From the NCBI GenBank assembly GCA_027306855.1, contig DAHUYZ010000018.1, positions 1 through 37,061 of the forward strand: a stretch of 37,061 nucleotides of DNA, read 5' to 3'. Positions 23,637-30,567 of this stretch are shown in pieces. The position numbers and the translations under genes are program-made. Position 1 is the stretch's first letter, and each line of letters begins with the position of its first letter. Under the pieces are notes generated by a model. It was not told the DNA's origin. It searched no databases and saw only the letters and a list, made by a program, of their open reading frames with translations. The stretch is from Solirubrobacterales bacterium (GTDB lineage: Bacteria > Actinomycetota > Thermoleophilia > Solirubrobacterales > Solirubrobacteraceae).

Positions 23637-23654
23637 TTCGGACACTCGTCCGAA
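23637..23654. promoter_or_regulatory. Perfect palindrome upstream of the Fic-like operon
   Basis: TTCGGAC at 23637-23643 and GTCCGAA at 23648-23654 are exact inverted copies around ACTC. It lies 22 bases ahead of the preferred ATG at 23615, an ideal site for autoregulation as seen in toxin-antitoxin operons. A TTGACG on the minus strand (23661-23666) just outside could be a -35 element. Confidence 0.55.
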
Positions 23655-23691
23655 ACTAAACGTCAAGCCCGACAACAACGGAACCCTGCAA

Positions 23692-23765
<74 letters not shown>

Positions 23766-23931
23766 TTATGGCTCTGCTATGCGGTTTCTGCTGCCGCCAC
23801 CTTCGGCCTGCTGTGCCTGCATCTAACATCCATCGAACACACGGGGCAGCCGTCGGAATGGCGTCGGACTCGAAACACGCTGCATCACGCCGGTCATCGT
23901 AGCGTGCCGACGACCGGGTTGTGGCTGCGTC

Positions 23932-24230
23932 TCAGCCTCGTGCGGCGCGCGCTCGACGTGGCCGGAGCGAGTTGATGAGATCAACGAGGTCTTGGTCGGT
24001 TGTGGCTGGTCAAAGTCGTCGCAGCAGGGAAGCCGATCGGGTCGGGGTCGCCCGATGTCCGCGAGCTGCGGAATGTCCGCGGTACCGTCAACGTGGACGT
24101 TCTCGTCGCCACTGTGCCACCTCGCCAATGCCACCACGATGTGGTCGTGATCGCCGAATATCAGGTGCATCCGCCAGTCGGTATTTATGTTGAGATACCC
24201 TCGGTCGCCCGCGTTTGACGCCGCTGACAA
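23932..24230 (-). pseudogene. Broken gene of unknown family with a frameshift
   Basis: The minus strand reads a convincing protein (GYLNINTDWRMHLIFGDHDH, IVVALARWHSGDENVHVDGT, ADIPQLADIGRPRPDRLPCC, DDFDQPQPT). The reading then only makes sense after a one-frame change near 23995-24000, continuing DQDLVDLINSLRPRRARAAR to a TGA at 23932-23934. Staying in frame gives Arg/Thr-rich nonsense to 23823. The 5' end also looks cut off: in-frame stops lie just upstream of the TTG at 24230. Probably a degraded gene at the edge of the island; a sequencing error could explain the frameshift but not the truncation. The flanking 23766-23931 and 24231-24258 show nothing else. Confidence 0.5.
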
Positions 24231-24259
24231 CCAAGAGCAACTTTCGTTCAGGCGAGCAC

Positions 24260-24340
24260 GCCAACCATCAAGGTGGTCGTCTGATACGGTCCGTCGCTTT
24301 CCGTAGACGCCGACGACCCTGGGAGGTCCGTCGTGCAGCG
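24260..24340 (+). repeat. Twin leader copy A, upstream of the first secreted protein gene
   Basis: This 81-base block aligns with 25488-25569 with one gap and roughly 80% identity by hand. Shared cores include ATCGTCTGATA/GTCGTCTGATA, CTTTC-GTAGAC, CCGACGAC and the start TCGTGCAGCG. It carries a GGGAGG ribosome site and the GTG start. A duplicated promoter/leader is the simplest reading. Confidence 0.65.
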
Positions 24341-25469
24341 TTCAGCGCTTCTTTATCGTATCCGTCCACGGCTGTCGGGGTGGGCCGCGATTCTGGCCGG
24401 AGCGAGCTTGCTTGCGGGACCGTCAGCGGCACATGCGTCGAGTAGTTGGTCGGCGCCGCAGAAGGTCGATGCAACCGAAGAGCTGTATTCCCTGTCGTCA
24501 ACGGCGATCGCTGTTCAGGTCCCGGTCCAAAAGCCGCCGATTCGCGGCGCGGCGGCGTCCGCGCACTCAAGTCAGCGCGCTGCGTTGGTCCACGCAGTAG
24601 GCGAATTGTTGTTTGGCATGCTTGGGGGGTACGGGGGACTCGACCCGTGTAGGATTGCGACGCATAACGGCATTGCCGCGATACGCGAAGACGCGTGGCT
24701 TCAGGACGAAGGACTACCAACAACGACCCGGGTTCCCGGTGCTCCCCCGGAGAACGGCTTCCTTCCCACACTGGGTTGCAGAGATGCCGTCAACATCTCC
24801 AATTACAACCACGAAGAAGGAAGGCCCCCTCATTACCCTGCTGATCTTAATCAGTCTGGTCTGACCGTTCAGGCCATCCACATCAGCGGTCATCATGCAC
24901 GCGTTCGCGTAGCGCCCAACTGGCCGGTCTCAGGCCGTGGGGCGATCACCGGTGGCGAGCTCCCCGTCTCGACGAGTTGGCTGCTCCGAGGTGGCAGATG
25001 GCTCTTCGACGATAAGCCCACCGGTGTACTGAGCCGGGCCGGACAGAAGGCAGCCTCAAAGCTTCGCGCTGCCTTGATTGACCACACCGTAACGGTGACG
25101 GACATTGAGGGCTCAGTCACGACGCGCCGCGTGTATGGCCTCTGCGCTGACGGCACGTCCTCGTTGGTTACCACGTATGTCCTTCCCGGCCTACCCACGA
25201 CGGTCACCTCTCCACAGCCGGGTCTGTGGTACGTCGGGGGCGGGATACGAGGTGGCTCCGGGGGCCGGTTCGTGCGTGTCAGCTTCAATCCCCCGCAGGG
25301 CGTGCTTTTCAGCAACAACGAGTCGCAACTTGATGGTCCCCAAGCCAACGTCACGCTGGTTGGCGGGGCCATCAAGGTAGCGAGCTACCTGTTTGGTGAT
25401 GGCTCGACCACCACACCAACGACTGAATCGGTGACCGTGACGCTGACGCAGGGTGCGTCGGGCTGCTGA
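24333..25469 (+). CDS. Secreted protein of unknown function
   Basis: Product of 378 residues. GTG start at 24333 with GGGAGG six bases upstream. Signal peptide about 1-35 (hydrophobic AAILAGASLLAGPSAAHA). The mature N-terminus SSSWSAPQKVDATEELYSLS looks like the first unit of the WSxPxxVD-SVSC repeat proteins common in Actinomycetota secretomes, but no further units follow. The remainder contains four Cys and a segment with GELPVSTSWLLRGGRWLFDD and a beta-rich, Thr-rich C-terminus ending GASGC. I do not recognise the domain. GC is visibly lower than in the origin genes. It shares its upstream region with the next gene. Confidence 0.7.
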   Translation: MQRSALLYRIRPRLSGWAAILAGASLLAGPSAAHASSSWSAPQKVDATEELYSLSSTAIAVQVPVQKPPIRGAAASAHSSQRAALVHAVGELLFGMLGGYGGLDPCRIATHNGIAAIREDAWLQDEGLPTTTRVPGAPPENGFLPTLGCRDAVNISNYNHEEGRPPHYPADLNQSGLTVQAIHISGHHARVRVAPNWPVSGRGAITGGELPVSTSWLLRGGRWLFDDKPTGVLSRAGQKAASKLRAALIDHTVTVTDIEGSVTTRRVYGLCADGTSSLVTTYVLPGLPTTVTSPQPGLWYVGGGIRGGSGGRFVRVSFNPPQGVLFSNNESQLDGPQANVTLVGGAIKVASYLFGDGSTTTPTTESVTVTLTQGASGC

Positions 25470-25487
25470 CTAGGGTTCCGCGTGCCC

Positions 25488-25569
25488 GCCAACGATCAGG
25501 GTGATCGTCTGATAGAGTTTGCTGCTTTCTGTAGACTCCGACGACTGTGGGGGGGTCCATCGTGCAGCG
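25488..25569 (+). repeat. Twin leader copy B, upstream of the second secreted protein gene
   Basis: Near-duplicate of 24260-24340 (about 80% identical by hand, one gap). It carries the same cores and also ends at a GTG-CAG-CG start. The two genes that follow are not evidently homologous beyond their first residues (VQR), so the duplicated unit is the regulatory region rather than the whole gene. Confidence 0.65.
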
Positions 25570-26089
25570 TAAAGTAAGGCGTGTCGCGATGCGAACAGCC
25601 AACCATAGCGTTGTTCCAAGACTCGTCGCCGTCGTCGCCCAGGTGACGTTCCTTATCGCCATTCTTGCCAGCGACGCTCAGGCGGCGGGTTTTGGTCATC
25701 CCGCCGTGCGTGCTGTGACCGTCCAGTCTCAAACCTTCAAGCGGTTCGGATGCACGCTGGCCGTTGCGGAGCCGCAGGTGATCCCTTTGGGCATCATCAG
25801 TCGTGTGATGTTCAAGTGCAACAAAAAGGGCAGTCACAGCTTGGTTCTCGGATCAGAGAGATTCAATCCTCCGGGCACCTGGCCACCCGAGGCGCCGCGA
25901 ACGCTGCTGCCCGGAGCGGTCTTTATCAAGTCCCTTCCCGTGGCACGAAAAAGTGCCGTCCACGCCGAGGACCGGCCCTTTTCGTGTTCACCGGGAATAT
26001 ACGACACGTTTGTCGAATTCGGTCAGAAGCGCAAGGGCCAGGGTGCCACTGCCGTTTTCCGGACCTCAGCGGTGCAGGTCACCTGCTAA
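25562..26089 (+). CDS. Secreted or surface protein of unknown function
   Basis: Product of 175 residues. The GTG at 25562 is chosen because it matches the start of the twin-leader gene; a GTG five codons earlier is inside the ribosome site. An N-terminal signal sequence (hydrophobic VAVVAQVTFLIAILA, cleavage after AQA) is followed by a Cys-containing mature part (four Cys: FGCTLA, FKCNKK, FSCSPG, QVTC-end) with a beta-rich pattern and a final FRTSAVQVTC. Paired disulphides are likely. Family unknown. It ends 29 bases before the IS3-family element. Confidence 0.65.
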   Translation: MQRKVRRVAMRTANHSVVPRLVAVVAQVTFLIAILASDAQAAGFGHPAVRAVTVQSQTFKRFGCTLAVAEPQVIPLGIISRVMFKCNKKGSHSLVLGSERFNPPGTWPPEAPRTLLPGAVFIKSLPVARKSAVHAEDRPFSCSPGIYDTFVEFGQKRKGQGATAVFRTSAVQVTC

Positions 26090-26156
26090 CTGAGCCAGCC
26101 TGGGTTTGACGGAGAGCTTGATCTGCCCTGGTTTTCGTGGAGTCGGCGGTCTGGAG

Positions 26157-27020
26157 TCAGGCGGCGATTTGTAGTGGTTGGTGTTGGTTCTCGTATTCGG
26201 TTGGTGTGAGCATGTTCAGGGCGCTGTGGCGCCTTCGGGTGTTGTGCCAGATCTCGATGTAGTCGTGGATCGCGCTCGCGAGCTCGATCCTGGTCTTCCA
26301 GCGTTTGCGGTTGAGTAGCTCGACTTGCATGCGCGCCCAGAACGACTCGACCATCGCATTGTCGTAGGGAGCGCCGACGGCTCCCATCGAGGGCGCAAGG
26401 CCGGCGTCGCGGATCTTCTGGCTGAAGGCCCATGACGCGAACTGCACGCCCCTGTTGCTGTGAATGATCAACTCTCCCTCGGGTGTTCTGCGCTTGACCG
26501 CCATGCCGAGCGCGTTTGTGACGAGCAGCGCGGTCTGACCGGTGTCGATCGCCCACCCGACGACCATCCGGGAGAACGCATCGAGCACGACGCAACAGTA
26601 GACCTTGCCCTCCCTGGTGGGATGCTCGGTGATGTCCGTCATCCACAACCGGTCTGGTGCCGCGGCCGTGAAGTTGCGGCGCACGAGGTCGAGCGAGCTG
26701 GCCTTCGCGATCTTCGCGCCGCGTGGCAGTTTGCGTGTCGGCAGGCCACGGATCCCGAGACGGCGCATGAGCGGTTCCACCTGGTTGTGTCCGACGGTGA
26801 TCCCGCGACCGTAGCGCAGCTCAGCGGTCACACGCAGAGCGCCGTACGTGCCCGCTGAAGCCTTGTGGACATCAACGATCTCGTTGGCCAGCCAGGTATG
26901 CCTGAGCGTCCTCGCTGACGGCGGGCGACCCCTCCAGGCGTAATAGCCAGAGACGGACACGCCGAGCATCACACAGGCTCGCTGCACGTCGATCCCCTGC
27001 CCGGTCAGGGACTCGATCAC
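26157..27020 (-). CDS. IS3-family transposase OrfB (rve integrase core), altered DDE triad
   Basis: Product of 287 residues: HTH_21-like N-terminal region (GVSVSGYYAWRGRPPS), then the rve core. Catalytic residues should be Asp129 (WMTDITEHPT), Asp189 and Glu225 (NAMVESFWARMQVEL). Position 189 is Asn: the motif is IIHSNRGVQFAS instead of HSDRGxQ, encoded by AAC. The spacing from 189 to 225 is the classical 35 residues, so this is the catalytic position. A GAC-to-AAC change would abolish strand transfer. It is translated either from the GTG at 27020 or, more likely, by frameshifting from orfA. Confidence 0.93.
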   Translation of the reverse strand: MIESLTGQGIDVQRACVMLGVSVSGYYAWRGRPPSARTLRHTWLANEIVDVHKASAGTYGALRVTAELRYGRGITVGHNQVEPLMRRLGIRGLPTRKLPRGAKIAKASSLDLVRRNFTAAAPDRLWMTDITEHPTREGKVYCCVVLDAFSRMVVGWAIDTGQTALLVTNALGMAVKRRTPEGELIIHSNRGVQFASWAFSQKIRDAGLAPSMGAVGAPYDNAMVESFWARMQVELLNRKRWKTRIELASAIHDYIEIWHNTRRRHSALNMLTPTEYENQHQPLQIAA

Positions 27021-27313
27021 CGGGTAGAGGCTTTTGGGGAGAGATCTTGATCTAGGAAGACCTCATTGACCTTCCGCGAGACCGCCAGTTCGGTCTCCAG
27101 CTGACGAATGCGGCGCTTGGCCGCCGCGAGCTCCATCTGCCCCTCAGTGCTCAGGCCCGGAGCCTCCCCTCGATCGATCCTCTCCTGCTTCAGCCAGCTA
27201 TAGATCGTGGCCTGCGTCATCCCGAACGTCTCGGCGAGCTGAGCGACCCTCGTGCCCGCCCGCGCAAGCTCAACGACCTGCTTGCGCACCTCGGCTGGAT
27301 ACCTGCTCGGCAT
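27017..27313 (-). CDS. IS3-family transposase OrfA (HTH, leucine-zipper)
   Basis: Product of 98 residues: a helix-turn-helix (GTRVAQLAETFGMTQATIYSWLKQ, about 20-43) and a coiled coil (AAAKRRIRQLETELAVSRKV). It binds the terminal repeats and helps multimerise the transposase. The ATG at 27313 has AGGAGG five bases upstream. Four bases overlap orfB. Confidence 0.92.
   Translation of the reverse strand: MPSRYPAEVRKQVVELARAGTRVAQLAETFGMTQATIYSWLKQERIDRGEAPGLSTEGQMELAAAKRRIRQLETELAVSRKVNEVFLDQDLSPKASTR
27032..27038 (-). promoter_or_regulatory. Programmed -1 frameshift slippery heptamer in orfA
   Basis: On the minus strand C-CCA-AAA lies in the orfA reading frame (a perfect X-XXY-YYZ site) 18 bases before the orfA stop. 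A -1 slip gives PKSLYPVIESLTGQG, joining smoothly into OrfB as in known OrfAB fusion transposases of the IS3 family. Confidence 0.65.
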
Positions 27314-27393
27314 TGCGTCCTCCTGTCAGCACGCACCGCAGGATTCCAGAAACACAACTCCACCGAACCCAGGGCAGATCAGCTGGTTAGTCT

Positions 27394-27415
27394 TAACCGA
27401 CTGAGCTAATCGCCC
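27394..27415 (-). repeat. Partial tRNA-Ile copy: 22-bp direct repeat of the tRNA 5' end
   Basis: These 22 bases are identical to 23744-23765, the 5' end of tRNA-Ile through the D arm. The match stops abruptly on the inner side. The outer side is 14 bases from the parB stop. The pair frames 23766-27393, suggesting an attachment-type duplication, with the tRNA originally next to parB. Confidence 0.85.
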
Positions 27416-27429
27416 GCGAGGGGCCGATT

Positions 27430-28335
27430 CTAGACGTCTTGTCCGGAGCCTGCCCGCAGGCGCTCGGCGAGCGCAAACGCCTCCTCTTGGCTGGCGAAGG
27501 ACAGCTCCGCGTGGTAGCCGCTTGCGCTTGCCCGCACCCGCACCTCGGCGCCGAGGGCCTGGGCAAGCGTCTCCGAGATCGTCGCGATCGCCTCCTGCTG
27601 GTCCGGGTGCAGCTCGCCGCTTCGCCCACGCCCCGTCTTTGGTTTGGACTTACCACTTCGCTCGTTCGCCTCCCTCGCACGCGCTTCGGTCGTGCGCACC
27701 GACCAGCCCTCCTCCGCGGCGTCCCTCGCCAAGCGCCGTCTGACGGAATGGTCCTCGGCCAGCAACAGCGCCCTGCCGTGGCCCTCACTCAGCCTGGCCC
27801 GCTCGATCAGCTCGACCGCCTCATCTGGCAGGTCGAGCAGGCGCAACAAATTCGATACTGCTACGCGCCCACGTCCGACCCTGCGGCCGACCGCCTCGCG
27901 CGTCAGTCCCAGCTCCTCGACAAGCGCCGCGACGGCTCGCGCCTCCTCGATCGGGTTGAGGTCCTCGCGCGCCATGTTCTCGATCAGCGCGAGCTCCAGC
28001 GCCGCGGCGTCCTCGTGCATCCGAACGATCGCCGGGACCTGCTCGAGGCCCGCGATCTTCGCGGCCCGCCAGCGCCGCTCGCCCGCGACCAGCTCATACG
28101 AGCCGCCCGACTTCGGTCTGACGAGCACCGGCTGCAGCACACCTCGCTCCGACAGAGATCCCGCCAGCGCGTTCAGCGCGTCCTCGTCGAAGTGCTTGCG
28201 CGGCTGCTCTGGGTTCGGCTCGATCAGCTCGACCGGCAGCTCTCGCAGCTCCTCCTCCTGCGCGGAGCGCGTCTCCCGCGACACCGACAGGATCGCCTCG
28301 AGCCCTCGTCCGATGCCGGGCTTTGGCCTAGCCAC
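27430..28335 (-). CDS. parB: Chromosome partitioning protein ParB
   Basis: Product of 301 residues. N-terminal ParA-contact region (PKPGIGRGLEAIL), ParB/Spo0J core with the CTP-binding motif GERRWRA (85-91) and IENMAREDLNPIEEA (118-132), the DNA-binding helix-turn-helix (TREAVGRRVGRGRVAVSNLLRLL) and a C-terminal dimer domain. It binds parS and spreads as a CTP clamp. The GTG at 28335 is preferred: AGGAGG lies nine bases upstream and it overlaps the parA stop by eight bases. The C-terminus is normal despite the insertion events just downstream. Confidence 0.96.
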   Translation of the reverse strand: MARPKPGIGRGLEAILSVSRETRSAQEEELRELPVELIEPNPEQPRKHFDEDALNALAGSLSERGVLQPVLVRPKSGGSYELVAGERRWRAAKIAGLEQVPAIVRMHEDAAALELALIENMAREDLNPIEEARAVAALVEELGLTREAVGRRVGRGRVAVSNLLRLLDLPDEAVELIERARLSEGHGRALLLAEDHSVRRRLARDAAEEGWSVRTTEARAREANERSGKSKPKTGRGRSGELHPDQQEAIATISETLAQALGAEVRVRASASGYHAELSFASQEEAFALAERLRAGSGQDV

Positions 28336-29086
28336 GGGATGCGACCTCCTGAGCGAGCGCAAAATACGCCTCGGCGCCGGCGCTATGAGGGTCGTGGTGG
28401 GTCACAGGCAGCCCATAGCTCGGTGCCTCCCCCACCCTCACGTTACGGGGGATCACCGTATCGAAGACCAGATCCGGGAAATGCTCGCGTACCTCACGCT
28501 CAACGTCGCGCCCCAGTCGTGTCCTGGAGTCGTGCATCGTGAGCAGCATCCCGGCGATGGTCAACCTGGGGTTCAGCTCGCGCTGCACCAGCGACAGGGT
28601 GTCGAGCAGCCCCGCGAGCCCCTCGAGCGCGAAGTACTCGGTCTGCACTGGCACGATCACCCGGTCGGCGGCCACCAGCGCGCTCACCGTCAGCGGGCCG
28701 AGCGAGGGCGGACAGTCGAGCACGACGTACTCGAAGCGGTCCTTCACCGTGTCGAGCGCCTGCCTCAACCTCAGCTCGAACCCCTCCACGCGCGGAAGCT
28801 CCATGTTCGCTCCCGCCAGGCCCGGGCCCGCCGGAAGCAGCGTCAGCGCGGAGACGACGCTGTCAACGAGTGCCCGCTCCGCATCGAGCTCGCCGCACAG
28901 CACCTCATAGAGCCCAGGCGCCTGGCTTCTCGACAAGCCCAGCCCGACCGTCGCATTGGCCTGGGGATCCACGTCGACGAGCAGCGTCGCATAGCCGGCC
29001 TCCGCGATGCACGCCGCCACATTGACGGCCGTCGTCGTCTTGCCGACGCCTCCCTTCTGGTTTGCGATCGCGTAGACCTTGCCCAT
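28328..29086 (-). CDS. parA: Chromosome partitioning ATPase ParA (Soj)
   Basis: Product of 252 residues. Deviant Walker A KGGVGKTT (11-18) with the signature Lys, then VDVDPQANAT, and Walker B-like YVVLDCPPSLGPLT. Short ParA without an N-terminal HTH, the chromosomal Soj type. It works with ParB in origin segregation by ATP-dependent nucleoid binding. ATG at 29086 without an obvious ribosome site. It begins about 150 bases after rsmG. Confidence 0.96.
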   Translation of the reverse strand: MGKVYAIANQKGGVGKTTTAVNVAACIAEAGYATLLVDVDPQANATVGLGLSRSQAPGLYEVLCGELDAERALVDSVVSALTLLPAGPGLAGANMELPRVEGFELRLRQALDTVKDRFEYVVLDCPPSLGPLTVSALVAADRVIVPVQTEYFALEGLAGLLDTLSLVQRELNPRLTIAGMLLTMHDSRTRLGRDVEREVREHFPDLVFDTVIPRNVRVGEAPSYGLPVTHHDPHSAGAEAYFALAQEVASRG

Positions 29087-29235
29087 GATCGTTGGACGCT
29101 ACAGCCGCTCGCGGTCGGAGCGCGCGCACGTCCCTCCACGCGCCTCGTCAACCGCACGGTGCCGCTCATGCCCGTCCGGGCTCACCGCCACGCGCCGCAG
29201 TCGCACGCCCATGGGCAAGACCCTCAACCTCGACC

Positions 29236-29949
29236 TCACCCCGCAAGCGGCCTCTTGCGGGCCATTCCTGCTCGCCGGGGAAACCGCTCAGGCGTCTCCC
29301 GTACCTTCAAGTAGACGTGCAGATGATGGTCGTGCGCTCCCTCAAAGGGCTCGACTTCGCGAATCTCAACCAGTTCAATCCCCAATTGCTCGGCTGCATC
29401 GAGCGCGGCCTGCTCCTCGGTCCCATCCCTGCGACCGCGCCAGTCGACAAGAACGCCCTCCAGCTCGAGCAGCGGAGCCGCGTACTCCAACACGACCGCC
29501 GCAGGCGCAAGCGCCCGGGCGAGCACCGCTTCGTGCGTGCCTCTCCCCTCAGGCCACTCCTCCACCCTGCGCTCAACGACCTCCGCATTGTCGACCCCAG
29601 CCCCAGCGACCAGCCGCCGCAGGAACCGGCACTTCCTCGACTGGCTCTCCACCAGCCGTACCCGGCTCGTCGGCAACGCGACCGCCAGAGGCAAACCCGG
29701 GAAGCCGGCGCCCGACCCAATATCGGCGATTCTCCGGGCACTCCGCAGTCGATCGACCTCGAGCGCGACGAGCGAGTCCGCCAAGTGGACGTCCACGGCC
29801 AGCGTCGGATCGCGCACGCTCGTCGGAGCACGCTCGTCCTCGGCGACCGTCTCCAGGCTGCGCGCAAGCTGGTCGACCTGTTCATCTGAAAGGCGGTGGC
29901 GTGCAGCCAGCTCACCCAAGCGCTGCCGCACCAGGCTCTCAGTGGTCAT
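29236..29949 (-). CDS. rsmG: 16S rRNA (guanine-N7) methyltransferase RsmG
   Basis: Product of about 237 residues. SAM motif IADIGSGAGFPGLPLAVALP, with VRLVESQSRKCRFLR after it and an ARALAP motif, matches RsmG/GidB, which methylates G527 of 16S rRNA. Three start codons compete (29949, 29952, 29973); none has a good ribosome site, and the one giving MTTESLVRQRLGE fits the family best. It stands in the standard place between jag and parA. Confidence 0.93.
   Translation of the reverse strand: MTTESLVRQRLGELAARHRLSDEQVDQLARSLETVAEDERAPTSVRDPTLAVDVHLADSLVALEVDRLRSARRIADIGSGAGFPGLPLAVALPTSRVRLVESQSRKCRFLRRLVAGAGVDNAEVVERRVEEWPEGRGTHEAVLARALAPAAVVLEYAAPLLELEGVLVDWRGRRDGTEEQAALDAAEQLGIELVEIREVEPFEGAHDHHLHVYLKVRETPERFPRRAGMARKRPLAG
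29240..29261. terminator. Stem-loop at the 3' end of rsmG
   Basis: CCCGCAAG (29240-29247) and CTTGCGGG (29254-29261) form a perfect 8-bp stem with a six-base loop, overlapping the last codons of rsmG. No T-run follows in the direction of transcription. It may reduce read-through into parA or protect the mRNA end. Confidence 0.35.
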
Positions 29950-30020
29950 CATGCGTATTTCATGAGAGGTCATTACGCCGCGCACAGGACGCACCGAGCG
30001 CGCCAAACCGCGGTGACGAT

Positions 30021-30036
30021 GTTTTCCCGTGAAACA
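30021..30036. promoter_or_regulatory. Degenerate parS-like site
   Basis: GTTTTCCCGTGAAACA matches the parS consensus TGTTTCACGTGAAACA at 13 of 16 positions; the right half GTGAAACA is perfect, and the left half is off by an extra T. It lies between jag and rsmG, near the partition genes and about 2.6 kb from dnaA, where parS sites cluster. No other parS-like site was seen in the window. Confidence 0.4.
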
Positions 30037-30072
30037 CTCGCCCGCCTTCCCGCGGCTGTCCGCCGCCGCGTC

Positions 30073-30567
30073 CTACCCCTGAAGCGGCTCGACGACCAGG
30101 TACCGCTCGGGCTCCTGACCTTCGCTGTGGGTCTGAACGTCGCCGCGCTCGCGCAGGTACTCGTGCACGACGCGGCGCTCGGACGAAGGCATCGGGTCCA
30201 GCTCGACGGGTTGGCCGAGGCGCAGTGACTCTTCGGCGGCATCCAGCGCGATCGAGCGCAAGGTCTCAGCGCGGCGCTCACGGTAGCCGTCGACGTCGAT
30301 CACAACGCGCGCATCGGGCGATTCGCCGCGGAACACGATCCTCTGGGCGAGGTGCTGCACAGCATCGATCGTCTGCCCGCGACGCCCAATCAAGAGGCCG
30401 ACGTCCTCGCCTTCGATGATGCCCGTCAAGAGGCCGGGTGAGCGCTCGGCGCGGATCTCCACGTCAAGGCCCAGGCTGTCGGCCACCCGTTCCAGCAACT
30501 CTCGCAACACGAGGGCGCGCTCGTCCTCCTCCTGGCGCTCGCCCGACTGTGGATCCACAGCGCTCAC
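30073..30567 (-). CDS. khpB: KhpB/Jag RNA-binding protein (KH and R3H domains)
   Basis: Product of 164 residues. The KH domain is about 55-100 with the GxxG-type loop IGRRGQTIDAVQHL, and the R3H domain is about 100-160 (SSERRVVHEYLRERGDVQTHSEG). The N-terminal Jag_N domain of some homologues is absent. It binds RNA with partner KhpA and affects cell-wall growth in Firmicutes. GTG start at 30567 overlaps the yidC stop (GTGA), so translation is coupled. Confidence 0.93.
   Translation of the reverse strand: MSAVDPQSGERQEEDERALVLRELLERVADSLGLDVEIRAERSPGLLTGIIEGEDVGLLIGRRGQTIDAVQHLAQRIVFRGESPDARVVIDVDGYRERRAETLRSIALDAAEESLRLGQPVELDPMPSSERRVVHEYLRERGDVQTHSEGQEPERYLVVEPLQG

Larger units (their letters stand above)
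26119..27381 (-). mobile_element. Complete IS3-family insertion sequence, 1263 bp
   Basis: The ends are inverted repeats starting TGATCTGCCCTGG at 26119 (plus) and at 27381 (minus), matching at 22 of 25 positions. The trinucleotide GCT flanks both ends (26116-26118 and 27382-27384), consistent with a 3-bp target duplication. It carries orfA and orfB in the usual overlapping arrangement. Structure is intact, but the orfB catalytic triad is altered, so this copy is probably immobile unless helped in trans. Confidence 0.92.

Noticed and set aside
26119-27415. The tRNA-Ile fragment as part of the IS3-family element
   Set aside because: The element ends at 27381 with its own terminal repeat and GCT target duplication; the tRNA fragment lies outside it and needs a separate explanation.
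29087-29235. Plus-strand frame starting ATGGGCAAG opposite the parA start, looking like a duplicated ParA N-terminus
   Set aside because: Similarity ends after three codons; coincidence.
27439-29314. Long plus-strand frames opposite parB, parA and rsmG
   Set aside because: They mirror well-identified conserved genes and have no protein-like motifs.
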